Of a stretch of DNA of 64,000 nt, positions 1 to 12,300 are shown in pieces. The position numbers and the translations under genes are program-made. This stretch comes from Heligmosomoides polygyrus polygyrus (Eukaryota; Nematoda; Chromadorea; Rhabditida; Heligmosomidae). The notes under the pieces were generated by a model. The model was not told the DNA's origin and ran no database searches. It worked only from the letters and a program-made list of their open reading frames with translations. Location of the stretch: NCBI GenBank assembly GCA_947396885.1, contig OX377204.1, positions 5,704,001 through 5,768,000 of the forward strand, read 5' to 3'. The first letter of the stretch is position 1; every line of letters starts with the position of its first letter.

Positions 1-168
1 ACATATTATAGAATTGATCATCTCAGCAACAAAAACCAAGATTACATAATAGGAGGATCCATAATATGTCAAAGTGCGACAAAATTCCAAGCAGCGAGAA
101 ACTTCATAGGCGATCCAAACACCTACTTCGCCACTGCTGAAAACGATGTGCTGGCAAACTTGAGGTAA
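1..168 (+). CDS. Unrecognised coding exon at window edge
   Basis: The first frame is open from base 1 for 55 codons to a TAA at 166-168. It contains motifs such as YYRIDHLSN, GGSIICQS and NTYFATAEND, which look like real protein rather than repeat. The frame either ends at this TAA, or is spliced at AG|GTAACC after base 164. I do not recognise the family; a C-terminal part of a von Willebrand A-like domain crossed my mind from the NTYFATAEND..L pattern, but this is weak. The gene would begin upstream of the window. No transposon similarity is visible. Confidence 0.35.
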   Translation, partial: TYYRIDHLSNKNQDYIIGGSIICQSATKFQAARNFIGDPNTYFATAENDVLANLR

Positions 169-547
169 CCCTGTTGAAACAGCTCTGTAAACAGAAGATG
201 TGAAAAGCAGTTGTTGTCAAACAATCAGCGATTGCAAATTTTCAAAACAGAAAGAAGATCGATCTTTTTCAGCCTTGTTCCGAGTACGGAACTGCGGACT
301 ACTCACATCAAACCGCAGCAACTGTATCCATTTCTCAAAGCGATTGAAAAAAAACGTTAGAGATTTTGGTTTGGTGTCTAATTTGATATTTTGCAATGAG
401 ATAGAAATGCACGACGTTCTCTGCACGGTTTGAAACCACAGTACCTGCTAGGTTTCAACTTCGGTCTCCTTTAAAAATCTTAAAGGATGAACCCTGGCCC
501 TTTAAAAGTGCGATGATAAAGCAGACTACAAGACTTGAAATTGCATA
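169..547. other. No gene seen
   Basis: AT-rich sequence without a convincing exon. The open frames here are short and overlap on both strands. Confidence 0.5.
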
Positions 548-605
548 ATTAACTCTTGTACTGTAGCAAGTCTTTAATTAACTCTTGTACTGTAGCAAGT
601 ACTCT
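548..605. repeat. Short tandem duplication
   Basis: A unit containing TTAACTCTTGTACTGTAGCA occurs twice in a row, followed by a partial third copy (ACTCTTGTAGCAAG). Probably replication slippage. Confidence 0.7.
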
Positions 606-800
606 TGTAGCAAGGAATAAGATTAGGGGTAGGGCAGGTTGAGAAAGCCCTTGTACATCAGAATCCTAGTGAAAGTCTACTGGACCTTTTCAATTCTGTC
701 CTGGAGCTTTTCATGACATGGCTCCATATCTGGGATCCGTACTCGAGGTAGGAAGAATGCATGCCTTGTACCACTTAAGTGAAATTTGGGGATTATGCAT
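600..800 (-). mobile_element. LINE reverse transcriptase C-terminal relic
   Basis: On the minus strand the translation includes KLQDRIEKVQ, a stop, then TFTRILMYKGF. This matches the post-RT region of CR1/Jockey-group elements, where an IEKVQ..FT+.L segment follows the I.EYGS.IWSP motif; the same segment is seen in the element at 31188-33754. Only a short, stop-containing piece is left. Confidence 0.6.
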
Positions 801-936
801 GAAGTAACACTTTGGTTAATGTGTGGTTCGGAGTGAAAATCAAAATTGATGAGAACTCCAAAGTTCCAATTACTTTGTGCTCTTTAGTCACTGAAGCTGT
901 AAATTTTACGCTCGGTGCTTATAAAAACATATATGT

Positions 937-1900
937 ATTAGGTTGTCGGATTATAAATTGTTGGCGCCATGGCCCAAAGGGCGCGTGCACTAAGATGAGA
1001 ACGGCAGGGGCGGGGCTTGTCACTAGGCCGCATATGAGAGGGCCCGCGAGCCGTCAGAGTCAGTCGCCACTGAAGCGCGCGCAACGCGTCGCAATCGACA
1101 AGGGAGCCGCCAAGCGCCGGCCGCTTCGTCTTCACCGTCTTCTTGCCTAAGTGTCTGCCTAGTGCTCAATGGATGCCTTTCTTGAAGAACTCCGGTGGCT
1201 GCAACTCGAAGAAGATGGACAACCAAATTTCGACTTCGTCACGGTTCTTGAGTTTTCTCTCCGCCAAGGCATGCTGCATCGAAAGGAAATGATAGTAGTC
1301 TGATGGCGCAAGTTCTGGCTACAAGGCGGGTAAGGCAGAAGTTCCCAGCACATCTCCTCCATTTTCTGCAGCGTTATATTTGCAATGTGAGGTCGACCGT
1401 TGTCGTGGAGGAATTCACAGTTGTTTTGTTCACTCCTTGTTGATGCAGTGCTTGGTCTACGCGGCTGAGTTGTTCTTTGCAGAGATGCTACACCAGACCT
1501 CTACTGTTCCGCCAAGCACAGAGCATGACGTTTTCCCGTGAATGTCAGGTTTCGTCTTTGTCTTTGTAACCTCGTCGGGGCTTAACCATTGCCGCTTCCG
1601 TCTGTGTTGTCGTACTGGATCCACTTCTCATTCGCCGTCACAGTGGAGTTAGAGAATCTGCTGTTCTTGGTTTTGCAGATGAGAATCCCAGCGACTGCTC
1701 CATTGCACGTGCTCCACTATTTGTGTCGCTGAGCTGATGTGGCACCCATTTTCCACACCGATTTGACCTTCCGATTGTATGCAAACGATCGGGAATGGTG
1801 ACAGCAGAACCTCACTGCGAGTTCACGTGTAGTTCGTGTTGAACAGCTTTTACAATTCCACAACTTCAGTAATCAATTTTAGCTTAACAGGTATTTAGTA
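937..1900 (-). mobile_element. Degenerate mariner transposon
   Basis: The minus-strand translation carries RPHIANITLQKMEE followed by ELLPYPP, the mariner transposase segment around the third-from-last catalytic block (DNARPH...LPHPPYSPDL), and further on a W-rich tail with several frameshifts. A TTAGGTTGTCGGATTATAAA sequence at about 937 resembles a mariner terminal inverted repeat. A GC-rich stretch (about 960-1160) lies between this end and the recognisable transposase and may be a later insertion. The other end was not located. Non-functional. Confidence 0.6.
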
Positions 1901-2338
1901 TCGCAAGGAGTCGATCTCAGCCCTTCGTCTCATCGTTAATGCGTCACGTGTTTGGCGAACATTTTCTGAGTATTTCTGTCTATTGCAGACGGAAGATGTA
2001 TGTATTTAACATCTTAACTGAGTTCACACATTCGCTACTTTGTACAGTCAGTAGTGCAAATAGAAATCGGATGAGGACAAAACTTGTGGCTTTGGTAGAG
2101 AACTACTTTAAAAGAAGTGGTGGAAAAGACTATGCTAAAAGGTTAAATGTCGAAAATTGTTGTAGACAATAAGTGGTTTGAAATGAAAAAATGCCCATTT
2201 GTCCACTCATAAAGGTTAGCCTTTTCCTGACTTTCTACGTTTGTCGTTTTCTTGGTCTTTTTGCTTTTTGGATGGACTTCTGCAAAATGAAATGGTATTC
2301 GGGAGGGTAGTTTCTCAAATGACTTTGACTTTTCCAGG
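1901..2338. other. No gene seen
   Basis: Moderately AT-rich DNA with one 77-codon open frame that lacks splice or codon features. It could be the decayed 5' flank of the Penelope-type 3' end that follows. Confidence 0.4.
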
Positions 2339-2400
2339 CTCTGAAGAAGGCGACAACGCCGAAACGTCAGCCGAAATAAAGTCTTGTGCCAATCATGAAT
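2339..2400 (+). mobile_element. Penelope-like 3' end with hammerhead-like motif
   Basis: The block CTCTGAAGAAGGCGACAACG continues GCCGAAACGTCAGCC and AATAAA. The same arrangement occurs at 22733, 28357 and 47021; the last follows a GIY-YIG endonuclease domain of a Penelope-like element. CTGAAGA, a GGCG/CGCC stem and GAAAC resemble the hammerhead core (CUGANGA, stem II, GAAA), with one extra A between core and stem. Confidence 0.5.
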
Positions 2401-2504
2401 AAACTACTTCACTATTGCAACATCAAAGATGCTAAGGTTCATTGAGAGTAGCATGGACATGGGGTTGTAGTGCCCATAACTATTTTATGAGTTAAGGTAT
2501 TGTT

Positions 2505-2720
2505 AGTTGTTTATTTATTTATTTTATTTATCCATGAATTGGACTAAGGTCGCATGTGAAGATACCATGCTAGGGTAAAAATCCATGAACTTAATCAAAA
2601 ACAAATAAATACAACTGAAGTCACTCATTGTAAGCGTAAATGCAGCTTCTTGAAACCAAGCAAGAATAGACCTAAGACTTCTCAGTTGTGCTCAAAATGT
2701 GATTGAACTCTTTTAAATTT
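2505..2720 (-). mobile_element. LINE 3' tail, (TTTA)n
   Basis: A run of TTTATTTA units at 2510-2545 on + is the kind of (TAAA)n tail seen on the minus strand at the 3' end of CR1-like elements in this window. No coding part is preserved beyond it. Confidence 0.35.
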
Positions 2721-2999
2721 CTATCGCTGAAAAAGTTGCTAGAGCTCGCGATTTTGCCACCGAAACATAAAGTCTGAGCTTTCCACTTATGTTTCTTCTC
2801 AGGCTACTGCTAAAAAAGTTGAATGGGTTTATAGAAACCCTACCAGTGAGTATTTTAAACATCATGAGGATGTCAGCTCTTTTCCTTCTAATGAAAGGGC
2901 TTGGTAAACCTAATATCTCAGCTCTCTCAGCACCATTTGGCATCCGTGATAGTTGCTCCCGTAGCGCCTCATCATCAGCTTACGAGTGAAAATATTCTG

Positions 3000-3302
3000 A
3001 ACATTTTCTAAGAGACTGTCTTCTTTCTTCGAAGGATTGAAAACTGTTGTTTGACAAGCAATACCACATATTATAGATTTACACGATAACTATACATACA
3101 TATAGGTCACAGCGCGGCATTTAGTAGGTAGGATTACCGAAGGGTGGGATTACTCGTGGCAGTGTTCAGAAGAGCAGGATCTAACATCTCATAGAACTAT
3201 CGTCACGACGTCTCACATACGTTGCTTCCTATACTGCCCAAGTGAGATCCTGCATTTTAAATTCCACACCGTCAACGAAACTGCTACCCTCTAAACGACC
3301 GT
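3000..3302 (+). other. Upstream region of receptor gene
   Basis: No gene. This is the 5' flank of the chemoreceptor start codon. No TATA box or spliced-leader acceptor (TTTCAG) can be pointed to near the ATG. Confidence 0.3.
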
Positions 3303-6300
3303 ATGTCGTCGGCGATTACATACGTGGAAATATTCTCCAACATCGTCTTCGGCGGATCGCTTCTTGTGAACACCTTCTTTATTTATATTGTTTACTCGAA
3401 GACAAAAAAGGGCATCGGTAGCTACAAGTATTTGATGATATGGTTCGCTGTCATCAATATTCTCTACTCTTTCGCAGAATTCGTCAGCAAGCCAGTGAGT
3501 GAACAGCACAGCATATCGTTTCTCGCTTTTCAGCTTTGTGCTGACAAGTCCAGAAACTTTTTACGAGCGATTGGTCCATTTTCCTTCGCATTATTGAAAT
3601 CTGTAAATAAGGTGTAAAAGCGGTCGCGACATCTGAAATGACTTTATGCGTTCCACTAGTTCACTTCTAGATTTCGTTTCTCAAAAGCGCAACTAGACAA
3701 AGTTCCATGACGATGTCATAGTTGAGTATAAGGCTGCGCTGCTTTTTCACTATATGGGTTACCCATCCACCTTTAGTTTCTCTGCTAAGCCTGTTTTTAG
3801 AGCTTCTCAAGTTCGTTTTGAGATGCACCAAAAGGGATGGAGGCCATATTTGCACCACATTGTGATTTTTCGCTTTTGGTACTTGTGCGCGTAACACACC
3901 GCAGGCAGCACAGAGGAGTTGAATATCGAGGCCATGAGGTCGGCATCCTTGACCTGATCGGTGATTTCGCGAATCGAACTGAAGGCTGCTCATGCTGCGC
4001 GTCTCCTGCGGGCGATTTCAGGAGCGAGGTCGTTATCCATGTTCAGCTCTCTTCCCAGATAGACGTAGGAGTCGACCTGTTGCAGAGCCACTCCATTCAA
4101 CCTTACGAGTCCGCGTCACACCACTGGTTGACCATAAATTGCGTTTTGGGCATATTCATGTCCAATTCAATCTTTATACCAGTCACATTGAGCTCGCTCA
4201 GCATTTCCCCTTTTCCCCATTTCCCCCTTTTCTCATCTCTACCAGCACGACTTCTGCCGTGCTGGTAGAGATGAGAACAATATCGTTGGCGAAACGGAGG
4301 TTGCTGATTCGTTTACCGTCCACGTTTACCGCCTTTATCGTCCCAGGTCAAGTCCTTAAGAGTATCCTGGAGTGCCGCTGTGTATAGCTTAGGAGAGATT
4401 GGGTTTTTCTGCGGTACTTCTTTCCCGATAGGAATTCGAGCTTTCGTTCGAGCAACTGGATGGCCATCGATGTTCGAGAAGCATTCGTCGAGAAGTCGTA
4501 TGTAGGGCGATGGCATTCCAGCATGCAGAAGCGCGCTCAGAACGGCGTTGATTTCTACAGAGTGAACGCAACGGTAATCCACGAAGACAAGGACAAGTAA
4601 GACGTGGTATGCGCGGCTCCTTATGACGAGTTGTGAGACAGTCTGAATGTGGTCCATGCAGGAGAAATCCTTGCGAAATCCTGCTTGCTCCACTGGTTAA
4701 GCAGCCCTCTATGCGGTTAAGCAATATCTTGGTGAAGATCTTGTACACAACCGAGAGAAGGCTGACGTGTCGACAGTTCTTAATATCCTCCTTCTGACCA
4801 TTCTTGAAGAATAATTGAAGAATAAAACTGTTTTCGATTCCTTCCATGAGTCCGGAATCCTACCAAGACGATGATAGTGGTTGATGTGCTTGGCAAGAAG
4901 TGAGCAGAGGCCGCTGCCACCCGCACAAAGGAGATAAGCAGAAATGCCCGGGAGAAGTTCTTGGCTTCACCCTTCTGATGGCATGAGCAACAACTGAGTC
5001 CAGAATGGGAGGTACTTCCTGATGGCATCAAGCCTTTCGGGACAGTTAGGGAAAAACGATACAGATCTGTGCAGAATTCTTGAAGGATTGATTCCATAGC
5101 TCTTCAAGACGTCTGCGTTGTTCCATCCTTATCCATAATGGCTGACATTATTGCCTTCTGATCGCAGAGATCTCGTTTGCAGCGCAGCGCTTTATGCTTG
5201 AACCTTTTCCAGCGGCTTCTAACAGCTTCATTCCTCTGTATTTCCTTTGTATGGACTCTATCATTGCAAGCCGACAGGCCTTCGAGATGGCGACTTTTAC
5301 AAATGGGAGCCATTAGGATCCAGTTTGACAGCTCTTCTTTGCTCCAAGAGTTTAATTGAGTGAGCGTTAAGTCTTGAGGCAGACGATGATGTGTCTCCAC
5401 AAGGGCTGCTAGCACATTTCAACAGTCCTTTGGAGAGAAGGTCCTTGTCTTTCGATGGATCTTCAAGAAGATTCCAATCTTACGACTTTATTGCATACTC
5501 CAGCTCCTGCGACTTGATTGTGCGGATCCTCACCGGTGCCGGTGCTTTTTGAGAGCCCGCTTTTCACGGACAAGACGGTGATCCAAACCGGTGTCGAGTG
5601 AAGGCAGCACGGAAAGGTCGAAGAAAGACTCCAGCGCTTGTTTGAGAAAACATGGTGGTTGATCTCCGAACGTGTTTTTCCATTTGGGCTTTCCCAAGTC
5701 CATCGCCGGTTTGAAGGCTTCTTGAGCATAGAAGTTCCATGGAAGAGACGGCACGCGGATAGGAAGAGTATCAGGCGCTCTCCGTTTTCGTGCCTTGAGG
5801 AAGTTCCATGTGGTCCTATCGTACCGACGGTAGCGTTAAAGTTCTCAACGACAACTTTGAAGTAACTCTTCTCATCGTCGACAGTCCTTTCAAATAGCTT
5901 GCAGAATTCCTTCTTTTCTTCGTCTGCAGCCGCAGATGTTGGAGCATATTAATTTATGATGGAGATGGTTCCTTTATCTTTGGTTTCCAAACGAAGAACA
6001 GCTACTCGCGGACTGATGATCTTGTAAGAGTCTACTAGGTGGTGCACTGTCAAAAGAAATCCAACTCCGCCAATACTCTTTCTGTCCACCTTTTTTCCGA
6101 TAATGAGAGGCTCGTTGCGTTCGGTCCTTCTTATGGTTTTCGTTCTGCCTTTCGTTTCCTGCAGGGCGATAACGTCGTATTTGATGATGCGGCTTCTGCA
6201 AAGCAGTGTCCGAAGATCCTGCTCAGATGCGATCGAACGACAGTTATAAGTGCAGACGAGTGGCAGTTTCCGTGTCGTGGTGGGAGGAAGTTTCCGGTAG

Positions 6301-9300
6301 TCCGATTCCAATGACGTCCCGATGGTTTAACTCCGAGATTAGATGGCCCCTCACCGGAGGTGGATTCGACCGACGTTGTCCAAGACCCCTTCCGGCGCGC
6401 GGTGATTGAGGTTCAGTTGTTTGAGCCATGGCGGTGGTATGGCTATTCACATGTTCCTAACCAGGGATACATGAGAGCCGCCCATACACGACAAAACATC
6501 GCGTACTGCTTGACCATTTCTGCCGCTGGCCATCAGTAAAATGATGTTCACCCCTTCACCGCGATGAGGTGGCACATGAAGAGGTGTTCAGAAGTTTCGA
6601 TTAACAGTGTCAATTTATAAGTAGTTATTGTTCGCTTTTGTAAAAAAATTATTAGTGGAATCATTTTCAGCTACTAGAGCAAGAGTGTAGAGCAGTCGGA
6701 GGAGTTTCCTTTTGTCGCGTTCACCCGATACCAGGACCCTGGTACGGATTCGCTCCCAACCAAGCCTTCCACCTCGCCCGGGTCAGTGCTATGATACGAG
6801 GCTTTTCCTGGGAGAATTAAGTGACTGACTATTCATCGGCTGACCACCTGAAATCATTGTATGGCCAAATAGGCATTCAACTTGCCTCTGCGACATCCCG
6901 TATAAGTAGAATGCGCGGCGCATCCCAGAAGGGATCGAGTAACGCCGCCATTTTCATTTTTATTCTTCACACTGTAAAACTATTCCAAAGCTCTGGTCTG
7001 AATGCAATGAAGTTTCTATTTTCAGACTATATTTGTCTTTGGCTACTCATACATCGCCTACAGTAAAGGCTACCTAACCGACTATCAGAACACTGGCTTT
7101 TACTTGCTCTGCTTCTTTATGACTATGTATGGTATGAACACAGCTGTTCTATCGTTGCAGTTCATCTACAGATACCTGTTTGTGTGCAGGTAACTATGCT
7201 TATGGAAAACAGTCCGCTATCTATATAAATGGTTATACCAAGCTGTCATCTTAGAGATACTGACAGATCCAGCCAAATCTATAAATCGTTGCAGGCACAC
7301 CTTCACATTCCTGATTGAGGAAAAGCGCTATATTTTCATGTGGATTATGGCAGTTCTTGCATGGGGAGCGACTTATGGTTTTATTACTTATTACTGCTTC
7401 CATCCCACTATGGAGTACTATAAATATGCCAGAAATTTCATAATGAGCGAATTAGCGTTATCAGTTGAAGAGATGACGTTCTACAGCGTCTTTGTATATG
7501 TGAGTTTTTACGTGGACCTAGTACATGAATGTCAGTTTTAAAGCTGCGAACATCACCGCAGAGAAGCGCATGAACTTCCCCCCCCCCAAAGCTTCTCAAT
7601 GAGACCTATATGATCTTGTAGGGCATCGGAGGAGAACCACAGAACTGTGTCTCGTTTTTGCTACGGGCCACTGGATGGTCCGAAAATGGCAAAAAATCAC
7701 TTCAGGGGCTGATAAGGCAAAAGTGACATCTGGAATGGGCCTGTCGTGCACAGAGCTTAACCTAGCACTTGCACCCACTTCCTCAACTCAAAGCGAGGTA
7801 AAAAATATCGTCCAAAATTGACCTATACTATTTGGGATGCAGATCACCAGGCAACCATTTTCGATAAAACGATAGATTACAGAAGGTTACGGGTATGTGT
7901 AAGTAAAGGAGCATACGCAGAATAAGCCGCACAGCTACCTTTCACGACTCCAAAGGACGAGAAGAGGTCGTAAGAAAGAATTTTGCTCTAACATCGCCCA
8001 AATTATTTAGGATGCTGTTCACGGATATGACATCTATTTTTAAAATATTGGTCGATCACGGTAGGTTACGGTAGATGTGGGTGACTAAAGCTGTCTACGC
8101 TAATATAGTCGCTTTCTTCTCCAACGTGGTTTTCTCCAATGTTATTTTTTATCCTTCGAAGATGCAAAATAGTGCCAGAAAGGTGGAGATTTAGAAAAAG
8201 ATGGCAGATTCGTGGTCGGCAGCTTAAGTAAATCCCATGTGCGAAGTCAGCGCGAAGCCGGGAACAGACCACCTAGCAAATCTCCTAACCCCCTCCGCAA
8301 TCGAAACCTCGACCCTCTCCCGCAAGTACGCATTGCTACCCACTCGGCCATTCAGTCGCTGCAGCCATCGATGCGAATGAATCACTTGAATGTACCCTGC
8401 AGCTTTGTCTAGGAAACGTCGTAAATTATCGCATTGCTACAACGAAACTTTAGTTTGTGCTCTAATCTTTTGCAGGTTAAGTTCAGAGCACGACAGGGCC
8501 ATTCCAGGTGCCACTTTGCCTTATCAGCCTGCTCTGAAGTGATACTATTTTTTGCCATTTTCGGACCACCCGGGCGGGGTTTTAGGGCGCGTATAGCGCA
8601 GTGGGCGCGTGTAACGCAGTCGGAGGAGGCGGGACGCACACGTGTCGCGAGCACCCGATACCAGGTTTCTGGTTCGGATTTCCCGTCCAGGCCAACCAAG
8701 CCTTCCATCCCTCCGGGGTCGGTGAATTGGTACCAGACTTGTCTGGGAGGGATAAAGCGCTGAATTGTTCATCGGCTGACAACCGCAAGTCATTGTATGG
8801 CCCGTAGAAGAAGAATGCGCTGGCGCATCCCAGAAGGGATTGAGTAACGCCGTACTTTATCCTTTACCAGCCGTCCGTGCGGCCTCTCGGCCGCACCGAC
8901 GGCTTCTTGACGGCTTCGCCGTGGCAATAACTTATCATCATCATCAATTGTAGCTGCCACCCATGTCATGGTTTCCTCACGAAGAACATCTTAACTACGT
9001 CGATTAGGGCAAGTTAGAAAAAAGCGAAAAAATGGACATCCACAAAAACTACAATTTGCCCAATATCGATTGATGGCGATCGACAGTTCAGAAACAAACT
9101 TCGGATTCGTGTTCAGCGACCTCGATTACCCCCAGGGCCGATGTTTCGCGCCGCTTGAACGCCATCCTCAAAAATCGATAATATCGATCGATATCGATTG
9201 GTCGACTTCAGATTCGTGTTCAGTGACCTTGATTTCCCCCAGGACTGAAGTTTCGTGCCGTCTGAACAAAATCCTCAAAAAAATCGATAATATCGATTGA

Positions 9301-12300
9301 TATCGATTGGCCCACTTCAGATTCGTGTTCAGCGACCTCGATTACCCCCAGGGCCGAAGTTTCGCGCCGCTTGAACGCCATCCTCAAAAAATCGATAATA
9401 CCGATCGATATCGATTGGTCGACTCCAGATTCGTGTTCAGCGACCTCGATTTCCCCAGGGCTGAAGTTTCGTGCCGTCTGAACAAAATCCTCAAAAAATC
9501 GATAATATCAATCGATATCGATTGGTCGACTCCAGATTCGTGTTCAGCGACCTCGATTACCCCCAGGGCCGAAGTTTCGCGCCGCTTGAACGCCATCCTC
9601 AAAAAATCGATAATACCGATCGATATCGATTGGTCGACTTCAGATTCGTGTTCAGCGACCTCGATTACCCCTAAGGTTGAAGTTTCGTGCCGCCGACGTG
9701 TTCGGCACGTCTGCGGCTCGCCATGCACGGTTGCCGACGTGTTCGGCACGTCTACGGCATCGCCAGGCACGGCTGCCGACGTGTTCGGTACGTCTATGGC
9801 ATCGCCAGGCACGGTTGCCGACGTGTTCGGCACGTCTGCGGCATCACCATGCTCGGTTGCTGACGTGTTCGGCTGCTGCGCCCCAACTCAAAGTGTGACG
9901 GACGGACAGAGTGACACACACACGCTTGCTGCTTTATATATTATAATAATCCTTATCGGACCACCCAGTGGGCCATAGCAAAACGAAGCAAAGTTCTGTG
10001 ATCCTCGTCTGATGCCCTACAAGATCATATAGTTCGCGTTGAAAATCTTTGGGGGAATTTCATGGGCCTCCCTTGTGAGGCTATATGGTTTTTTCTTGTC
10101 AAGTTATTTTGACTGAATCTGGTAACTATGAAGAAAATTATGCTCGTTTGAAATGGACTTGTCAAACCGCCAGAACTTTCTGGCCAATCTAATATATTGT
10201 ATTAGATGTATCAAATTTAAAGGGTAGCGAATTTTCTAACCGTTTTTAAACGACTAAAATTTTTTGTTCCTAAAGTATTTATGGGCCAGCGTGCAGGTTT
10301 TCGAAGGCGGTGCTTATTACGGGTCAGGTTGATTTATAATCTTCTGCAACGCCGACGATTTGCAAAAAACTTTTACATAGTTTCAATGAACATTGAAACG
10401 AATGAGAGTCTTCAAGGAATACTTAAATGGAAACTGGATAGTACATTGGAGGGCAACGATTGGAATCCTTATGATAGCACTGATGATGGTCTTTACGTTC
10501 GTCCTGATGATGTTCTGTGGAATTCAAATTGTACGCACATTACGAAAAGTGGCAATGTGCGAGAAGACAAAATCTCTTCAGAAGCAGCTCATGCGAGCTT
10601 TGATTTTTCAAGTGAGTCCACCATAGAGACAGGGTTAAGATCTTTATCAATTAAATAATTTCCTTATTTTGCTATACTTCAGGCAGCTACACCATTTCTG
10701 TTATCCTATACCCCTCAGTTTATACTATTCGCTTGTGTGTTTGCTGGTTACTCGAAGATCAGGTAAATCTACACATAAGACTTCTTCTGCTTCGGAAAAT
10801 AAAACGCGGGTGGTTAGTGTCTCTAGAAGACACTTGTTGAAAGTGTAGGAAGTAGGCGAAAAACTTGTGTAATATATGACAACTTTTAAGCAGTGTTATG
10901 CTTTCAGAATTTCTAAGCGCATATCAAACATCGTCATTTATAAAGGTCGGCTCGTCTTATCTCACCCGTCGGAGGTTCGAGTAATCTCTGAAACTCGACA
11001 TTAGCCTCCAAGACATAAGAAACTACGTTATGCAACAACATCGATAATCTGTCAGGGGATTAACGCGTAGACTGCATTCCAAATTATAATCCTGCATTCC
11101 ATAAAAGAACTGATCTGTCTACCCATCCGACTGCAGAAATTGATTGCCGCAGCTGCTTCACCTGAAAAAAAATCAACTAACCTACTTATAATGAGCGAGC
11201 CATCTTCAGTGACCGCTTAACCCTTTCACGACATTGTCCCACGATGCCGTCGGACACTTTTTTGCCGCGTGGGACATTGTCCGACGACGTCGTCGGACAC
11301 CCTCATAAAAAAAGTTCATGGAAAGTTATCAAACATTTAATAGTACAATATTAATCACTGAGTTCACTAATATATGTGGTCAAGATGGCTCATGGAAAAC
11401 TTCATTGGTTAGTGATTTATTCATATCTACCAAATAAAGCAAGAAACGACGCCATGGGACACCATTATAAGAATACTTCATAAGCAGGTTTTGACTACTT
11501 GATGGTATAATAATTCAAATACAGTTTACTGGTATGTACATCTAACATTGTACTCAAGAATCTTCTTTGGTTACTGGTATATTCACATCTATCGCGCGCA
11601 TTACATCCCTCGTTCATGATAGGCCGGAAAATTTTGTGCGCTTCCTGGGACATTGTCCGACGGCGTCGTCGGACACCCGGCGCAAAATATGCGCTGTCCC
11701 ACGCGACATTCACGTTAAAATCGCAGGCGTCGTGAAAGGGTTAACAGGTTTATCGAAGTACAGATCGAAGTTAGATTTTCTTTTACGAAGTTTACCGTTT
11801 GAACAAGGGGAATCAAGTGTGTACTGTTGTCATTTAATGCGCATGTCAAGAAATGTACAATTACATAGACCTTTCAATGCCAGCCGATGTCGACAAAAAA
11901 TACCGTATATTTTGGAATTGATTGTTCCAGGTGGAAATTATATGGGGGTTCGGCGACTTATGTTTGACTAGGTAGTTATATAGGTACCGTAATGATAAGG
12001 ATAAAAGACGACATTCTCAATCCATTTTAGGATGCACCACGTCGATAAGCAGATATGGCTGTGGACTAACGAAGTTGAGGAAAAAGACCGAGAGGAAGAG
12101 ATTGTCGGCGACATTACGACCATGCATTTGTCGGCGACAAAACAGCCGGTAAATAGCGTCCGGTTGAGGAAGCCAAGAAAGCCGCTAAGAAGGCGGTAGC
12201 CGTTGCAAGGGCTACTCATTACGATGATGTCAACGGGAAGCTTGAGTTGCGCGATGGCGAGCGATTTCTTTATCGACTGGCGAAGGTCCATCATCGCCAG

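Larger units (their letters stand above)
8460..10070 (+). repeat. Repeat R2, plus copy, split by insertion
   Basis: The left part (8460-8571) and right part (9956-10070) together match the uninterrupted minus copy at 7575-7790. The 11-bp sequence TCGGACCACCC is present at both junctions (8561-8571 and 9956-9966), where the uninterrupted copy has it once. This is a target-site duplication. Confidence 0.75.

Noticed and set aside
938..1150. Overlapping GC-rich frames on both strands
   Set aside because: Located within a decayed mariner; no domain recognised.
9060..9978. Open frames of 223 (+) and 149 (-) codons
   Set aside because: Both run over minisatellites whose period is close to a multiple of three; no protein-like composition.
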